Part shown: in pieces, positions 1-6,731 of the stretch
How positions within the stretch are numbered: position 1 is the first letter of the stretch
Layout: every line of letters starts with the position of its first letter
Assembly (NCBI RefSeq): GCF_003383615.1
Contig: NZ_QNUL01000021.1
Coordinates: forward strand, 1 to 64,000
DNA length: 64,000 nucleotides
Source: Dyadobacter luteus
Lineage (GTDB): Bacteria; Bacteroidota; Bacteroidia; Cytophagales; Spirosomataceae
Reading direction: 5' to 3'
Notes under the pieces: model-generated
The model's database searches: none
Told to the model about the DNA's origin: nothing
What the model saw: the letters and a program-made list of their open reading frames with translations, nothing else
Position numbers and translations under genes: made by a program

Positions 1-111
1 CGAATAGGTTGCTCCTGTTTCCCACTTAGGACAAATTAACTTACGAAAATTTACCCCAATTACTCTTTCTCTTTTTTTAGCTAATCTAAAGGCTTGTCGA
101 AGTGATGTCAA
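1..111 (-). pseudogene. Open stretch running off the left edge, possible integrase fragment
   Basis: On the minus strand, 37 codons are open from a TTG at 111-109 to the window edge, and an in-frame TAG lies directly before that TTG. The start of the translation, LTSLRQAFRLAKKRERV, loosely resembles the helical core-binding part of tyrosine recombinases, where an LRQAF...A.KR pattern is common. There is no ATG. The stretch is short and AT-rich, so it could be the remnant of an integrase-like gene, the middle of a gene continuing outside the window, or chance. A search with the sequence to the left would settle it. Confidence 0.18.
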
Positions 112-121
112 CTATCAGAAT

Positions 122-1093
122 CTACTGCGACCATTCCGTGGGTTTACGATCCCAGCGATGGTTTTTCATGTTTTCAGCTACTTCGTTGGTAAGTCTTACA
201 CCGTCACTTGCAGCCACATTGGATCTTACGTGCGGCAATTTACGCATACCCGGAATGGTTGTATGTACGTCAGGATTATTCAGGATAAACCTTAGAGCAA
301 GTTCAGGCATGGTCATCCCTTCAGGAATATCCTTGCGTAAGGCCTCTGCATGATCTACACTGGAATTCAGGTTTTCCGGTACAAAATAAGTTTTGCGCCA
401 GTCTCCTTCCGGGAAAGTTGTTTCCTTGGTAAGCAGGCCGGTTAGTGTTCCTTCGTCAAACGGCACGCGTGCGATTACAGCAACATCCAATTCTTTGCAA
501 AGGGGAAAAAGGTTATCTTCCGGAGCCTGGTCGAAAATATTGTAGATTACCTGTACACTATCAATCAATCCGGTTTTGATGGTTTCAAGTGCATTGTCCG
601 GTTCCCAGCGATTCACGCTGATTCCCCAGCGTTCTACCTTGCCTTCTTTTGTCAGTTTTTGTACCGCCTCTTTCCACTCGTCCTGCTGCGCCCAGCTATC
701 TTCCCACACATGAAATTGGAGTAGATCTATTTTTTCTGTTCCAAGGTTCTGTAAGCTTTTTTCGGCATATTCAATAATATAGTCTGCAGGAAATACTTCG
801 TTCAGTGTAAATTCCGGACGCGAAGGCCATATTCTGTTTTTAGGGGGGATCTTGGTCGCAGCATATAGCTTCTTGTCGGGATTCCGTTTAATAAGTTCTC
901 CAAGAATTCTTTCGCTCAATCCTTCAGCATAACCCCATGCCGTATCGAAGAAATTTACACCCGATTCGACAGCCAGATCAAGAGAGTCATCGGTTTCTTT
1001 CCGGTCTGAGCCAGTCCAGCCGGCCAAACCCCACATTCCGTACCCGATTTCACTTACGTTCCATTCCGAACGTCCAAAACGACGATATTGCAT
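122..1093 (-). CDS. Aldo/keto reductase
   Basis: This 323-residue protein is a single (beta/alpha)8-barrel NAD(P)H-dependent aldo/keto reductase, probably cytoplasmic. The catalytic tetrad can be placed at D50 and Y55 (NFFDTAWGY), K81 (AATKIP) and H128 (LLQFHVW). The length is usual for the family, and the start MQYRRFGRSEWNVSEIGYG is the typical N-terminus for the subgroup annotated as general oxidoreductases acting on sugar or ketone aldehydes. It stands alone and is divergent from the M23 peptidase gene, with about 170 bases between the two starts. The physiological substrate cannot be told from the sequence. Confidence 0.93.
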   Translation of the reverse strand: MQYRRFGRSEWNVSEIGYGMWGLAGWTGSDRKETDDSLDLAVESGVNFFDTAWGYAEGLSERILGELIKRNPDKKLYAATKIPPKNRIWPSRPEFTLNEVFPADYIIEYAEKSLQNLGTEKIDLLQFHVWEDSWAQQDEWKEAVQKLTKEGKVERWGISVNRWEPDNALETIKTGLIDSVQVIYNIFDQAPEDNLFPLCKELDVAVIARVPFDEGTLTGLLTKETTFPEGDWRKTYFVPENLNSSVDHAEALRKDIPEGMTMPELALRFILNNPDVHTTIPGMRKLPHVRSNVAASDGVRLTNEVAENMKNHRWDRKPTEWSQ

Positions 1094-1261
1094 TTTCCTA
1101 ATGTTTTAGTGATGGTGACCAAAGACGTTTTGGGCACGTTTTTAATGTAATAAGATTACTTTTGTTGCAATTTATTATTTTTAGAGAGGCGGTTTGCAGT
1201 TCGTTTAAAATTTAAATATAAAGTGATTAAATCAGAATCTGGGACAAAAAAGGTATTACAA

Positions 1262-2011
1262 ATGACTGTGAAAGGGGTAGTAGGGATATTGCTGATTTTT
1301 TGTGTTTCAGGTATGGTTTGCAGTACCGGAAACAGGGAGAAAACTCTGGAATATTGTAACGCCTTTCGTCAGATTCAGATCGATATCCGTGATGGCGTCA
1401 TCACTCCTGATTCTGCTGGTTACGCCTTCAGAACTGTAGTACACAAGTTGAGAACCCTATATAACCGTGATTCGTGCGTGGCTATTGATTCTGCCTATTT
1501 CACATTTCCTGTTCGAAACTACGGCCCTCGGGAATCTATCGGCGGCAAAGGACGGGGATATAAGCCCAATGGTTTTGATCTGTTTGATATGAATGTGAAA
1601 GGAAGCCATCCGGCGCAGGATATTTTCGTGCGTGACAAAAATCAGGATAATCTTGATGACCGGACATGGCAACCAGTGGATGTACTTGCTTTTACATCCG
1701 GACTGGTAGTTGCTACTGAAAACAGCTGGAAGTACGACAGTGAACTAAGAGGAGGAAACTGGATCTGGATTTATGATCCCTGTCTGGATGGTTTGTTCTT
1801 TTATGCACACAATAATGTGGTGAATGTGACCACAGGACAATGGGTGAATACCGGTGATAAGATTGCAGAAATGGGGCGTTCGGGGTATAATGCTTACCAG
1901 AAACGCTCGCCTACGCATTTGCATCTGATGTATCTTAGTCTAGACGAAGGCGGTAATCCTGAACCGGGGAATACTTATCAATGGCTACTCAACTCCCGGA
2001 TTATTGAGTAA
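1262..2011 (+). CDS. Secreted M23-family metallopeptidase
   Basis: The protein is an envelope M23 (LytM-type) zinc peptidase, expected to cut peptide cross-bridges in peptidoglycan. Zinc ligands are visible as HxxxD in SHPAQDIF and HxH in PTHLHL, with an accessory His in FFYAHNN. The N-terminus MTVKGVVGILLIFCVSGMVC is an export signal; the Cys suggests a lipoprotein but the lipobox is not canonical. I chose ATG at 1262 because it places the hydrophobic segment at the start; an in-frame GTG at 1223 would add 13 polar residues and is the alternative. The domain is built into one short protein without coiled coil or LysM. The gene precedes the aminotransferase gene by 84 bases in the same direction. 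Confidence 0.85.
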   Translation: MTVKGVVGILLIFCVSGMVCSTGNREKTLEYCNAFRQIQIDIRDGVITPDSAGYAFRTVVHKLRTLYNRDSCVAIDSAYFTFPVRNYGPRESIGGKGRGYKPNGFDLFDMNVKGSHPAQDIFVRDKNQDNLDDRTWQPVDVLAFTSGLVVATENSWKYDSELRGGNWIWIYDPCLDGLFFYAHNNVVNVTTGQWVNTGDKIAEMGRSGYNAYQKRSPTHLHLMYLSLDEGGNPEPGNTYQWLLNSRIIE

Positions 2012-2095
2012 GGTTCTGCAAGAATTACGTTTTATGGTGGATAATGCCGATATTGAGTTATCGTAAATTCCTGATATCCTTTCCACTATAGTTGA

Positions 2096-3382
2096 ATGAA
2101 CAACCGAAGATCCTTTTTCAGAAGAAGTGCTGCGCTCGGTATGGGTGCTTTTGGCTTTAACAGCCTTTTTAACCAAATGCATGCAGCGGATTTTGCCCGC
2201 GCCGAAGAATACTGGAATCCCGCCAGTGATAACAATGAAGAGTACTGGAAAGTGATTCAGGATGCCTACACAGCCAGCAAAAGTGATATTGTGATTCTGA
2301 ATAATGGCGGCGTATCTCCTTCTCCGCTGGTAGTCCAGGAAGCACTGGATAAATACAACCGGCAGGCAGCCCAGGGGCCATCGTACTATATGTGGCGGGT
2401 GATGGACAAAGGACGGGAGCCGCTTCGGCAGAGGCTTGCTAAACTGGCGGGCTGCGATGCGGAAGAAATCGCCATAAACCGAAATGCTACCGAAGCCCTG
2501 AATACCATTATTTTCGGATTGCCATTGCAAAAAGGGGACGAGGTGGTGGGAACTATTCAGGATTATCCCAATATGATACAAGCCTGGAAACAACGCGAAA
2601 TGCGGGACGGCTTGGTGTATAAGCAGTTGTCATTTGAATTCCCGATTGAAAATGACGAGCAAATTGTGAAGGCATTCGAAGATGCGATTACTCCCCGTAC
2701 AAAAATCCTCCATGTAACGCATATTATTAATTGGGTGGGACAAATCATGCCTGTGCGCAAAATATGCAGGATGGCGCATGCTAAAGGTATAGAAGTGGTT
2801 GTGGATGGAGCGCATACGTTTGGTTTGCTCGATTATACAATACCGGAACTTGAATGTGATTATTTCGGAACGAGTCTTCACAAGTTTCTGAGTGCACCTG
2901 TGGGAAGCGGTATGATGTGGATTAAAAAAGATAAGATTGAAAAGATATGGCCACTTCTATGCAACAGCGTCCCACAGGGAAAGGACATTCGAAAATTTGA
3001 GACCCTGGGTACAAGGAGCTTTTGTATCGAACAGGCGATTGGTGAGGCTATCAATTTTCAGGAGGGAATTGGCAATAGAAGAAAGCAGGAAAGGGTACAT
3101 TTTCTTAAAAAATACTGGGCAGAGCAGGCGCAGAAAATACCGGGCGTCAAAATACATACCTCTCTTAAACCGGAGTTTTCCTGTGCCATTGCCGGTGTGA
3201 GTGTGGAAGGGCTGAAGCCCGAGCAGGTTGATTCCAGGTTGTTTAAAGAATACAAGATTCATACAGTAGGTATCAACTGGGAAAACATTCATGCAGTGCG
3301 TGTTACACCTCACGTTTATACCAAGCTCAGTGATCTGGACAGGCTTTTGGAAGGACTTGAAAAAATTGCAAAGAAAGCCTGA
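2096..3382 (+). CDS. Tat-exported class V aminotransferase
   Basis: This 428-residue fold-type I PLP enzyme belongs to the class V aminotransferase / cysteine desulfurase / isopenicillin-N-epimerase-like group. The Schiff-base lysine is K263 in TSLHKFLSAPVGSG, and the cofactor-binding D237 and H240 lie in VVVDGAH. The N-terminus NRRSFFRRSAALGMGAFG is a twin-arginine signal, so the folded enzyme with bound PLP should be moved to the periplasm. A cysteine desulfurase would need a flexible loop with a catalytic Cys before the C-terminus; I see none, so an epimerase, lyase or transaminase role is more likely. The substrate is unknown. It follows the M23 peptidase gene in the same direction. Confidence 0.87.
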   Translation: MNNRRSFFRRSAALGMGAFGFNSLFNQMHAADFARAEEYWNPASDNNEEYWKVIQDAYTASKSDIVILNNGGVSPSPLVVQEALDKYNRQAAQGPSYYMWRVMDKGREPLRQRLAKLAGCDAEEIAINRNATEALNTIIFGLPLQKGDEVVGTIQDYPNMIQAWKQREMRDGLVYKQLSFEFPIENDEQIVKAFEDAITPRTKILHVTHIINWVGQIMPVRKICRMAHAKGIEVVVDGAHTFGLLDYTIPELECDYFGTSLHKFLSAPVGSGMMWIKKDKIEKIWPLLCNSVPQGKDIRKFETLGTRSFCIEQAIGEAINFQEGIGNRRKQERVHFLKKYWAEQAQKIPGVKIHTSLKPEFSCAIAGVSVEGLKPEQVDSRLFKEYKIHTVGINWENIHAVRVTPHVYTKLSDLDRLLEGLEKIAKKA

Positions 3383-3400
3383 CAGCAGATAACTGACAGA

Positions 3401-3455
3401 AGAACGGGACATTGATGAGAACCTGTACGGTTGCTGATGTGTTCCGTTCTTTCTA
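3401..3455 (+). terminator. Probable terminator after the aminotransferase gene
   Basis: AGAACGGGACA pairs with TGTTCCGTTCT (one G-U pair) across a 28-base loop that itself holds an AACC/GGTT hairpin. The stem is followed by TTCTATATT, a weak U-rich tail. The structure sits 18 bases past the stop codon. Confidence 0.4.
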
Positions 3456-3547
3456 TATTGTTAGCACCATTTATCTGCATAATAGATTTTTGATCCGGTT
3501 ATTCTGCCATCCGAAATAATCTGAGCCATTGTTTATCAGGTCAGTAG

Positions 3548-3555
3548 TAAATTTG
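3548..3555 (+). promoter_or_regulatory. Possible -7 box before the YgiB-like gene
   Basis: TAAATTTG matches the Bacteroidota -7 consensus TAnnTTTG and lies 29 bases before the start codon. A TTG at 3529-3531 is only 16 bases away, shorter than the usual 19-21, so the assignment is weak. Confidence 0.3.
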
Positions 3556-3584
3556 AAAATCGGATCGTTACAAAACCCAATACT

Positions 3585-4199
3585 ATGATAAATTTGAGGA
3601 AGGGAGCCTTTATAAAAAAGGCCAAAGATATCAGCATTAACGGGGCACTTGCCCTGGCACTATTGTCCTCCGGACTTATGATGCCGGGATGCTCGGGTAA
3701 TCAGGAGGATGAGTCAGACTACAGTTACGAAGAAACAACCTATTCGAAAGGTATCCGTTCACACATTAAAGAAGTAAAACCGGGAGAGTTTAAAATTACA
3801 GATGAAGAAACTGTGGATCCGGAGAAATCTGTAGCTATCGTCACTTATCTTGACGGACATACAGACTCCCTGAGTACAACGGCTGCCAAAGCACTGATTG
3901 ATGACGAAATACGAACAAATCATTCGGGCATCGGGCATCACAGCGGACTATCAAGTATGTTACTATACGGTGGGATGGGCTATATGTTGGGACGTAACAT
4001 GAATAATGGTTACATCAATAACTATCGTGAACGCGACCGTGATACACGTGGATTTTATGCTAATCCGGGCGCATACAGCAAATCACAAAGTGCTGTTCAG
4101 GAAGTGCATAATACGCGTTCCACAAGAGTAGTTAATACGCGTCCTTCGGGCGGCAGAAGCGGATTCTTTGGTAGATCTTCCGGAAGAAGCGGCGGATAA
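3585..4199 (+). CDS. YgiB-like lipoprotein (DUF1190-type)
   Basis: The protein has 204 residues with an N-terminal charged stretch, a hydrophobic segment (GALALALLSSGLMMPG) and a lipobox-like Cys (PGCSGN), so it is probably lipid-anchored in the envelope. The middle is acidic and polar; the C-terminus is rich in Gly, Arg and Ser (SGGRSGFFGRSSGRSGG), with a GGMGYMLGRNMNNGY motif before it. This layout, and the next gene coding for a glutathionylspermidine-synthase-type enzyme, match the ygiB-ygiC pair of enterobacteria (DUF1190 plus GSP-synthase family). The function of YgiB-type proteins is not established. The call rests on layout and context more than on residue identity. Confidence 0.65.
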   Translation: MINLRKGAFIKKAKDISINGALALALLSSGLMMPGCSGNQEDESDYSYEETTYSKGIRSHIKEVKPGEFKITDEETVDPEKSVAIVTYLDGHTDSLSTTAAKALIDDEIRTNHSGIGHHSGLSSMLLYGGMGYMLGRNMNNGYINNYRERDRDTRGFYANPGAYSKSQSAVQEVHNTRSTRVVNTRPSGGRSGFFGRSSGRSGG

Positions 4200-4261
4200 T
4201 TTTAAATATTTTCAGACTAAAAATCCATTCACAAAATCTGATTGTGAATCAATAGCATATT

Positions 4262-5434
4262 ATGATTAATCTTAAATCTCTCGCCGAAACACCCGAAAAA
4301 GCCCTGCAGAAAGTAGGATGGAACTGGATGTTAGGTACAGACACTGCTGCCTATGTAACCAGCGATGTGGTTGTTGTGAAAGAGGCCGAAGCAAATCAAT
4401 ATTATCAGGCTGCGGCTGATTTGTACGACATGTTGATAGAAGCAGGCCAATACGTCATCGACCACGATTTGTTCAAAGAAATGGGCATTCCTGAGAATCT
4501 GATTGACTTGATTAAATTTTCATGGGAGGACGATCGACATACACATCTTTATGGTCGGTTTGATCTGGCAGGAGGGATAAACGGTGAGCCTGTAAAGTTC
4601 ATAGAGTTTAATGCGGACACGGCTACCTGTATTCCGGAAAGTGCTGTAGTGCAATGGGCGCATTTGCGAAATAATGGCCTGGATGAATCCAGCCAGTTTA
4701 ATACGTTATATGAATCGCTGGTCGCTCAGTTCCTGTATATCAAAAGAGGAAATACCGACCTGACACCTTCGATTCTGTTTTCCACAATGCGTGGGTATCC
4801 TGAGGATGACACAAATGTCTCGATCTTGTCCGAGGCTGCGAAAGAGGCAGGTTTTGATGTGGACTTTGCTTATGTAGATGAAGTGGAATTTTCCAACGGT
4901 GAAGGCGTATTCAAGCAAGATCCTGAGAATGGTACGTTCATTCGCTTTGACTTCTGGTTTAAGCTGGTTCCATGGGAGTATATAGGCTATGATGAACCGG
5001 AATTAGCTTCTACGCTCACTACAATTGTGAAAAATCGAAAAGCTGTGATCCTAAATCCTGCATACACGCTGCTATTTCAGTCAAAATATATTCTGAAAGT
5101 ATTGTGGGATTTGTTTCCTTATCATCCATTGCTGCTGCAAACGGAGCGTTATGTGCTGCCGCATAAAAAGTCTGTGAGTAAAGTGCTGTTTGGACGGGAA
5201 GGAGCGAATGTGTCTATCCTGGAAAGAGGAGGTGAGGTAGCGGAGCAAGTCGATGGGGAATATGCTGATCAGGCAAAAATTTACCAGGAATATATTGAGT
5301 TTCCGGTTGATGCCTCAGGAAGGTCCTATCAGGCAGGTGTGTTCTATGCAGGAGAACCTTGTGCGTTGGGCTTTAGAAGAGGAGGCAAAATTCTGGACAA
5401 TACAGCCCAGTTTGTGGGTCACGTGATTGACTGA
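4262..5434 (+). CDS. Glutathionylspermidine synthase family protein (YgiC-like)
   Basis: This 390-residue protein has the ATP-grasp C-terminal fold of the glutathionylspermidine synthase family, which joins a peptide carboxylate to an amine with ATP use. Recognisable parts are LYGRFDLAGG, VKFIEFNADTATCIPESAVVQW (cut here: IEFNADTAT), ILNPAYTLLFQSKYILKVLW and LGFRRGGKILDNTAQFVGH. There is no N-terminal amidase domain as in the bifunctional E. coli enzyme, so it is the short YgiC/YjfC type. It starts 62 bases after the YgiB-like gene and is very likely co-transcribed. Whether it makes glutathionylspermidine or another peptide-amine conjugate is unknown; the pairing with a lipoprotein hints at an envelope role. 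Confidence 0.85.
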   Translation: MINLKSLAETPEKALQKVGWNWMLGTDTAAYVTSDVVVVKEAEANQYYQAAADLYDMLIEAGQYVIDHDLFKEMGIPENLIDLIKFSWEDDRHTHLYGRFDLAGGINGEPVKFIEFNADTATCIPESAVVQWAHLRNNGLDESSQFNTLYESLVAQFLYIKRGNTDLTPSILFSTMRGYPEDDTNVSILSEAAKEAGFDVDFAYVDEVEFSNGEGVFKQDPENGTFIRFDFWFKLVPWEYIGYDEPELASTLTTIVKNRKAVILNPAYTLLFQSKYILKVLWDLFPYHPLLLQTERYVLPHKKSVSKVLFGREGANVSILERGGEVAEQVDGEYADQAKIYQEYIEFPVDASGRSYQAGVFYAGEPCALGFRRGGKILDNTAQFVGHVID

Positions 5435-5460
5435 GATACGTGGGATTATTTTCTAAGAAT

Positions 5461-5491
5461 TTAAAAATGCCGCTTAATGCGGCATTTTTAA
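5461..5491. terminator. Bidirectional rho-independent terminator
   Basis: AAAAATGCCGC and GCGGCATTTTT form a perfect 11-base stem around TTAAT. The A-run and T-run serve both the YgiC-like gene on the plus strand and the 68-residue gene on the minus strand. Confidence 0.88.
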
Positions 5492-5496
5492 ATTCC

Positions 5497-5703
5497 TTAT
5501 TTTTTCTTTTCAGCACGATCTTTGAGTGTCTTTTTCTTTACTTCTCCAGGCACAAATTCGTCGTTAATCCACCTTACAAAATTTTTGGATTGTACCTGAT
5601 ATACTTGCGCCGACAAGGGTTTGAGATTTGAATTTTCAATCTCTTTCAGATAGTCAGCAAGCAAACGGTTAATCTCATCTAAATAAATACTCTCTGTTTT
5701 CAT
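5497..5703 (-). CDS. Small hypothetical protein, 68 residues
   Basis: I do not recognise a named family. The protein begins MKTESIYLDEINRLLADYLKE, has alternating hydrophobic spacing suggesting two helices with a short strand (AQVYQVQSKNFVRWINDEF), and ends in a lysine-rich tail (EVKKKTLKDRAEKKK). It is charged, has no signal peptide or membrane segment and is probably cytoplasmic. A real gene is supported by convergent placement against a clear terminator and by protein-like composition. The basic tail could suggest nucleic acid contact, but that is a guess. Confidence 0.6.
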   Translation of the reverse strand: MKTESIYLDEINRLLADYLKEIENSNLKPLSAQVYQVQSKNFVRWINDEFVPGEVKKKTLKDRAEKKK

Positions 5704-5949
5704 TCCGGTACTTCGATTTTCAGTGTGAGGAAGATCTGCAGGCTGTTAGCAAGCTGTATCCCACAGAATTATGATACAATTCTACTTACAACTTTTCACG
5801 CGAGCATATTTTTGTGGTCAATCTGAAATCGGAATGGGTGTATAACTAAAAATAAGGGGTGCAGCTTTTTGGTAAACGGGGAAGTAGTAGTAGTGTTGTA
5901 GTAGAAATACTTTTATAGTAATCGAATTGTAGGACTAGCTGGGAATAAC

Positions 5950-5981
5950 TAAATAAATAGTAAGTATGTACTATTTATTTA
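5950..5981. promoter_or_regulatory. Perfect AT-rich 13-base inverted repeat
   Basis: TAAATAAATAGTA and TACTATTTATTTA are exact reverse complements with AGTATG between them. It lies 15 bases past the stop of the 62-residue gene. With no U-run it is a poor intrinsic terminator, and it may be an operator or a processing hairpin. The rest of 5704-5996 holds only an imperfect GTA-rich run near 5885-5905. Confidence 0.45.
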
Positions 5982-5996
5982 TATTTATCATAGATA

Positions 5997-6185
5997 TTAC
6001 AACTGTTTTTCTTCGATCTGATTGGCTATCCTTTCTAACTCATCTCCAAGAAAATCACCGGTTTTATCAGTCAGCGCACGAAGGTCTGCAATGTCCCTGA
6101 TTGCCTTATCCAGTTTCAAGCTGATCTCTTCCTGTTTCTTAGTCATTGAGACCATGTATTCTAATAATTGTTCGTTTGTTGTCAT
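5997..6185 (-). CDS. Small coiled-coil hypothetical protein, 62 residues
   Basis: The protein, MTTNEQLLEYMVSMTKKQEE onward, is almost entirely helical with heptad spacing of Leu, Met and Ile, and contains KLDKAIRDIADLRALTDKTG followed by DELERIANQIEEKQL. It should form a short coiled coil and is likely cytoplasmic. No family name is recognised. It is not clearly linked to neighbours: the next gene on the same strand is the 68-residue one about 290 bases on, and the inverted repeat at 5950-5981 lies just past its stop. Coding is supported by composition and an ATG start, but the short length keeps confidence moderate. Confidence 0.55.
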   Translation of the reverse strand: MTTNEQLLEYMVSMTKKQEEISLKLDKAIRDIADLRALTDKTGDFLGDELERIANQIEEKQL

Positions 6186-6284
6186 GTTGGATTATTTGAG
6201 TTGATCTCAGATGATTCTTTAATTTGAATTGGTAATGCTTTTATTTGTTGAAGACGCGCCTTATGCCGAAAATGTTCCCTAAAA

Positions 6285-6320
6285 GGGCCTACTGATTACA
6301 AGTCAGTCGCTCTGTGCCAG
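6285..6320 (-). pseudogene. Broken tRNA-Thr-like fragment
   Basis: The minus strand reads AGAGCGACTGACTTGTAATC followed by AGTAGG, which matches the D-arm end and the anticodon arm of a tRNA-Thr with anticodon TGT (stem ACTGA/TCAGT, loop CTTGTAA). The upstream D-loop is lost (CTGGCACAGAGC), no acceptor stem can be paired, and no normal T-arm follows. It is therefore a tRNA relic. It also resembles the intact tRNA at 6444-6517 in the same arm, so a partial duplication followed by change cannot be excluded. Confidence 0.55.
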
Positions 6321-6397
6321 ATTTTTATTGTAATAAATTTGAAAGTACAAGGGTGATTTTTGCACGTTTTGACAATTTGAAAGTGATTTGAAAGCAG

Positions 6398-6433
6398 AAA
6401 AACCGCCAATACAGTGTGTATTGGCGGTTTTTA
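6398..6433 (-). terminator. Terminator of the tRNA gene
   Basis: AAAAACCGCCAATACA pairs perfectly with TGTATTGGCGGTTTTT around a 3-base loop, giving a 16-base stem with a T-run on either strand. It begins about 12 bases past the 3' end of the minus-strand tRNA. Confidence 0.88.
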
Positions 6434-6443
6434 TACCGTGTTG

Positions 6444-6517
6444 TGGGCCCACCTGGAATCGAACCAGGCACCTACTGATTATGAGTCAGTTGCTCTAACC
6501 GAATGAGCTATAGGCCC
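6444..6517 (-). tRNA. tRNA with anticodon CAT (Met elongator or Ile2)
   Basis: The 74-base minus-strand sequence folds as a full cloverleaf: acceptor GGGCCTA/TGGGCCC with one G-U, D-arm GCTC/GAGC with a 9-base loop, anticodon arm ACTGA-CTCATAA-TCAGT, 5-base variable loop, and T-arm CCTGG-TTCGATT-CCAGG, then discriminator A. CCA is not encoded. The anticodon CAT fits elongator tRNA-Met or the lysidine-modified tRNA-Ile2; the first acceptor pair is G-C, so it is not an initiator with a mismatched end. The 5' end directly abuts a heptamer tandem array. Confidence 0.95.
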
Positions 6518-6626
6518 GCTATCAGCTATCAGCTATCAGCTATCAGCTATCAGCTATCAGCTATCAGCTATCAGCTATCAGCTATCAGCTATCAGCTATC
6601 AGCTATCAGCTATCAGCTATCAGCTA
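6518..6626 (-). repeat. Heptanucleotide tandem array in the tRNA leader
   Basis: About 15.6 perfect copies of GCTATCA on the plus strand (TGATAGC in the tRNA direction) fill 109 bases with no variant copy. The array begins at the base next to the tRNA 5' end and stops ten bases before a good promoter for that tRNA. It would therefore make up nearly all the precursor leader removed by RNase P. Perfect copies suggest copy number changes by slippage. Confidence 0.95.
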
Positions 6627-6636
6627 GTTTGGAGTG

Positions 6637-6667
6637 CAAAATTAGCAAAACAGATTAAATCTCCAAA
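6637..6667 (-). promoter_or_regulatory. Promoter of the CAT tRNA
   Basis: On the minus strand TTTG (6667-6664) is followed after 19 bases by TAATTTTG (6644-6637), an excellent fit to the Bacteroidota pattern. The start of transcription should fall near 6630, only a few bases before the heptamer array. Confidence 0.65.
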
Positions 6668-6731
6668 TCATATTGAGTAGAATAACTGATTTCTCTGTTG
6701 CAAGTTTATTATTTTTGTAAAAAAAAGAGCT

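Noticed and set aside
1985..2593. 202-codon minus-strand frame under the aminotransferase gene
   Set aside because: The plus-strand aminotransferase with intact motifs explains this stretch, and the minus frame has composition typical of an antisense shadow.
6518..6626. CRISPR array
   Set aside because: The units are 7 bases without spacers; it is a simple tandem repeat. No cas genes are present.
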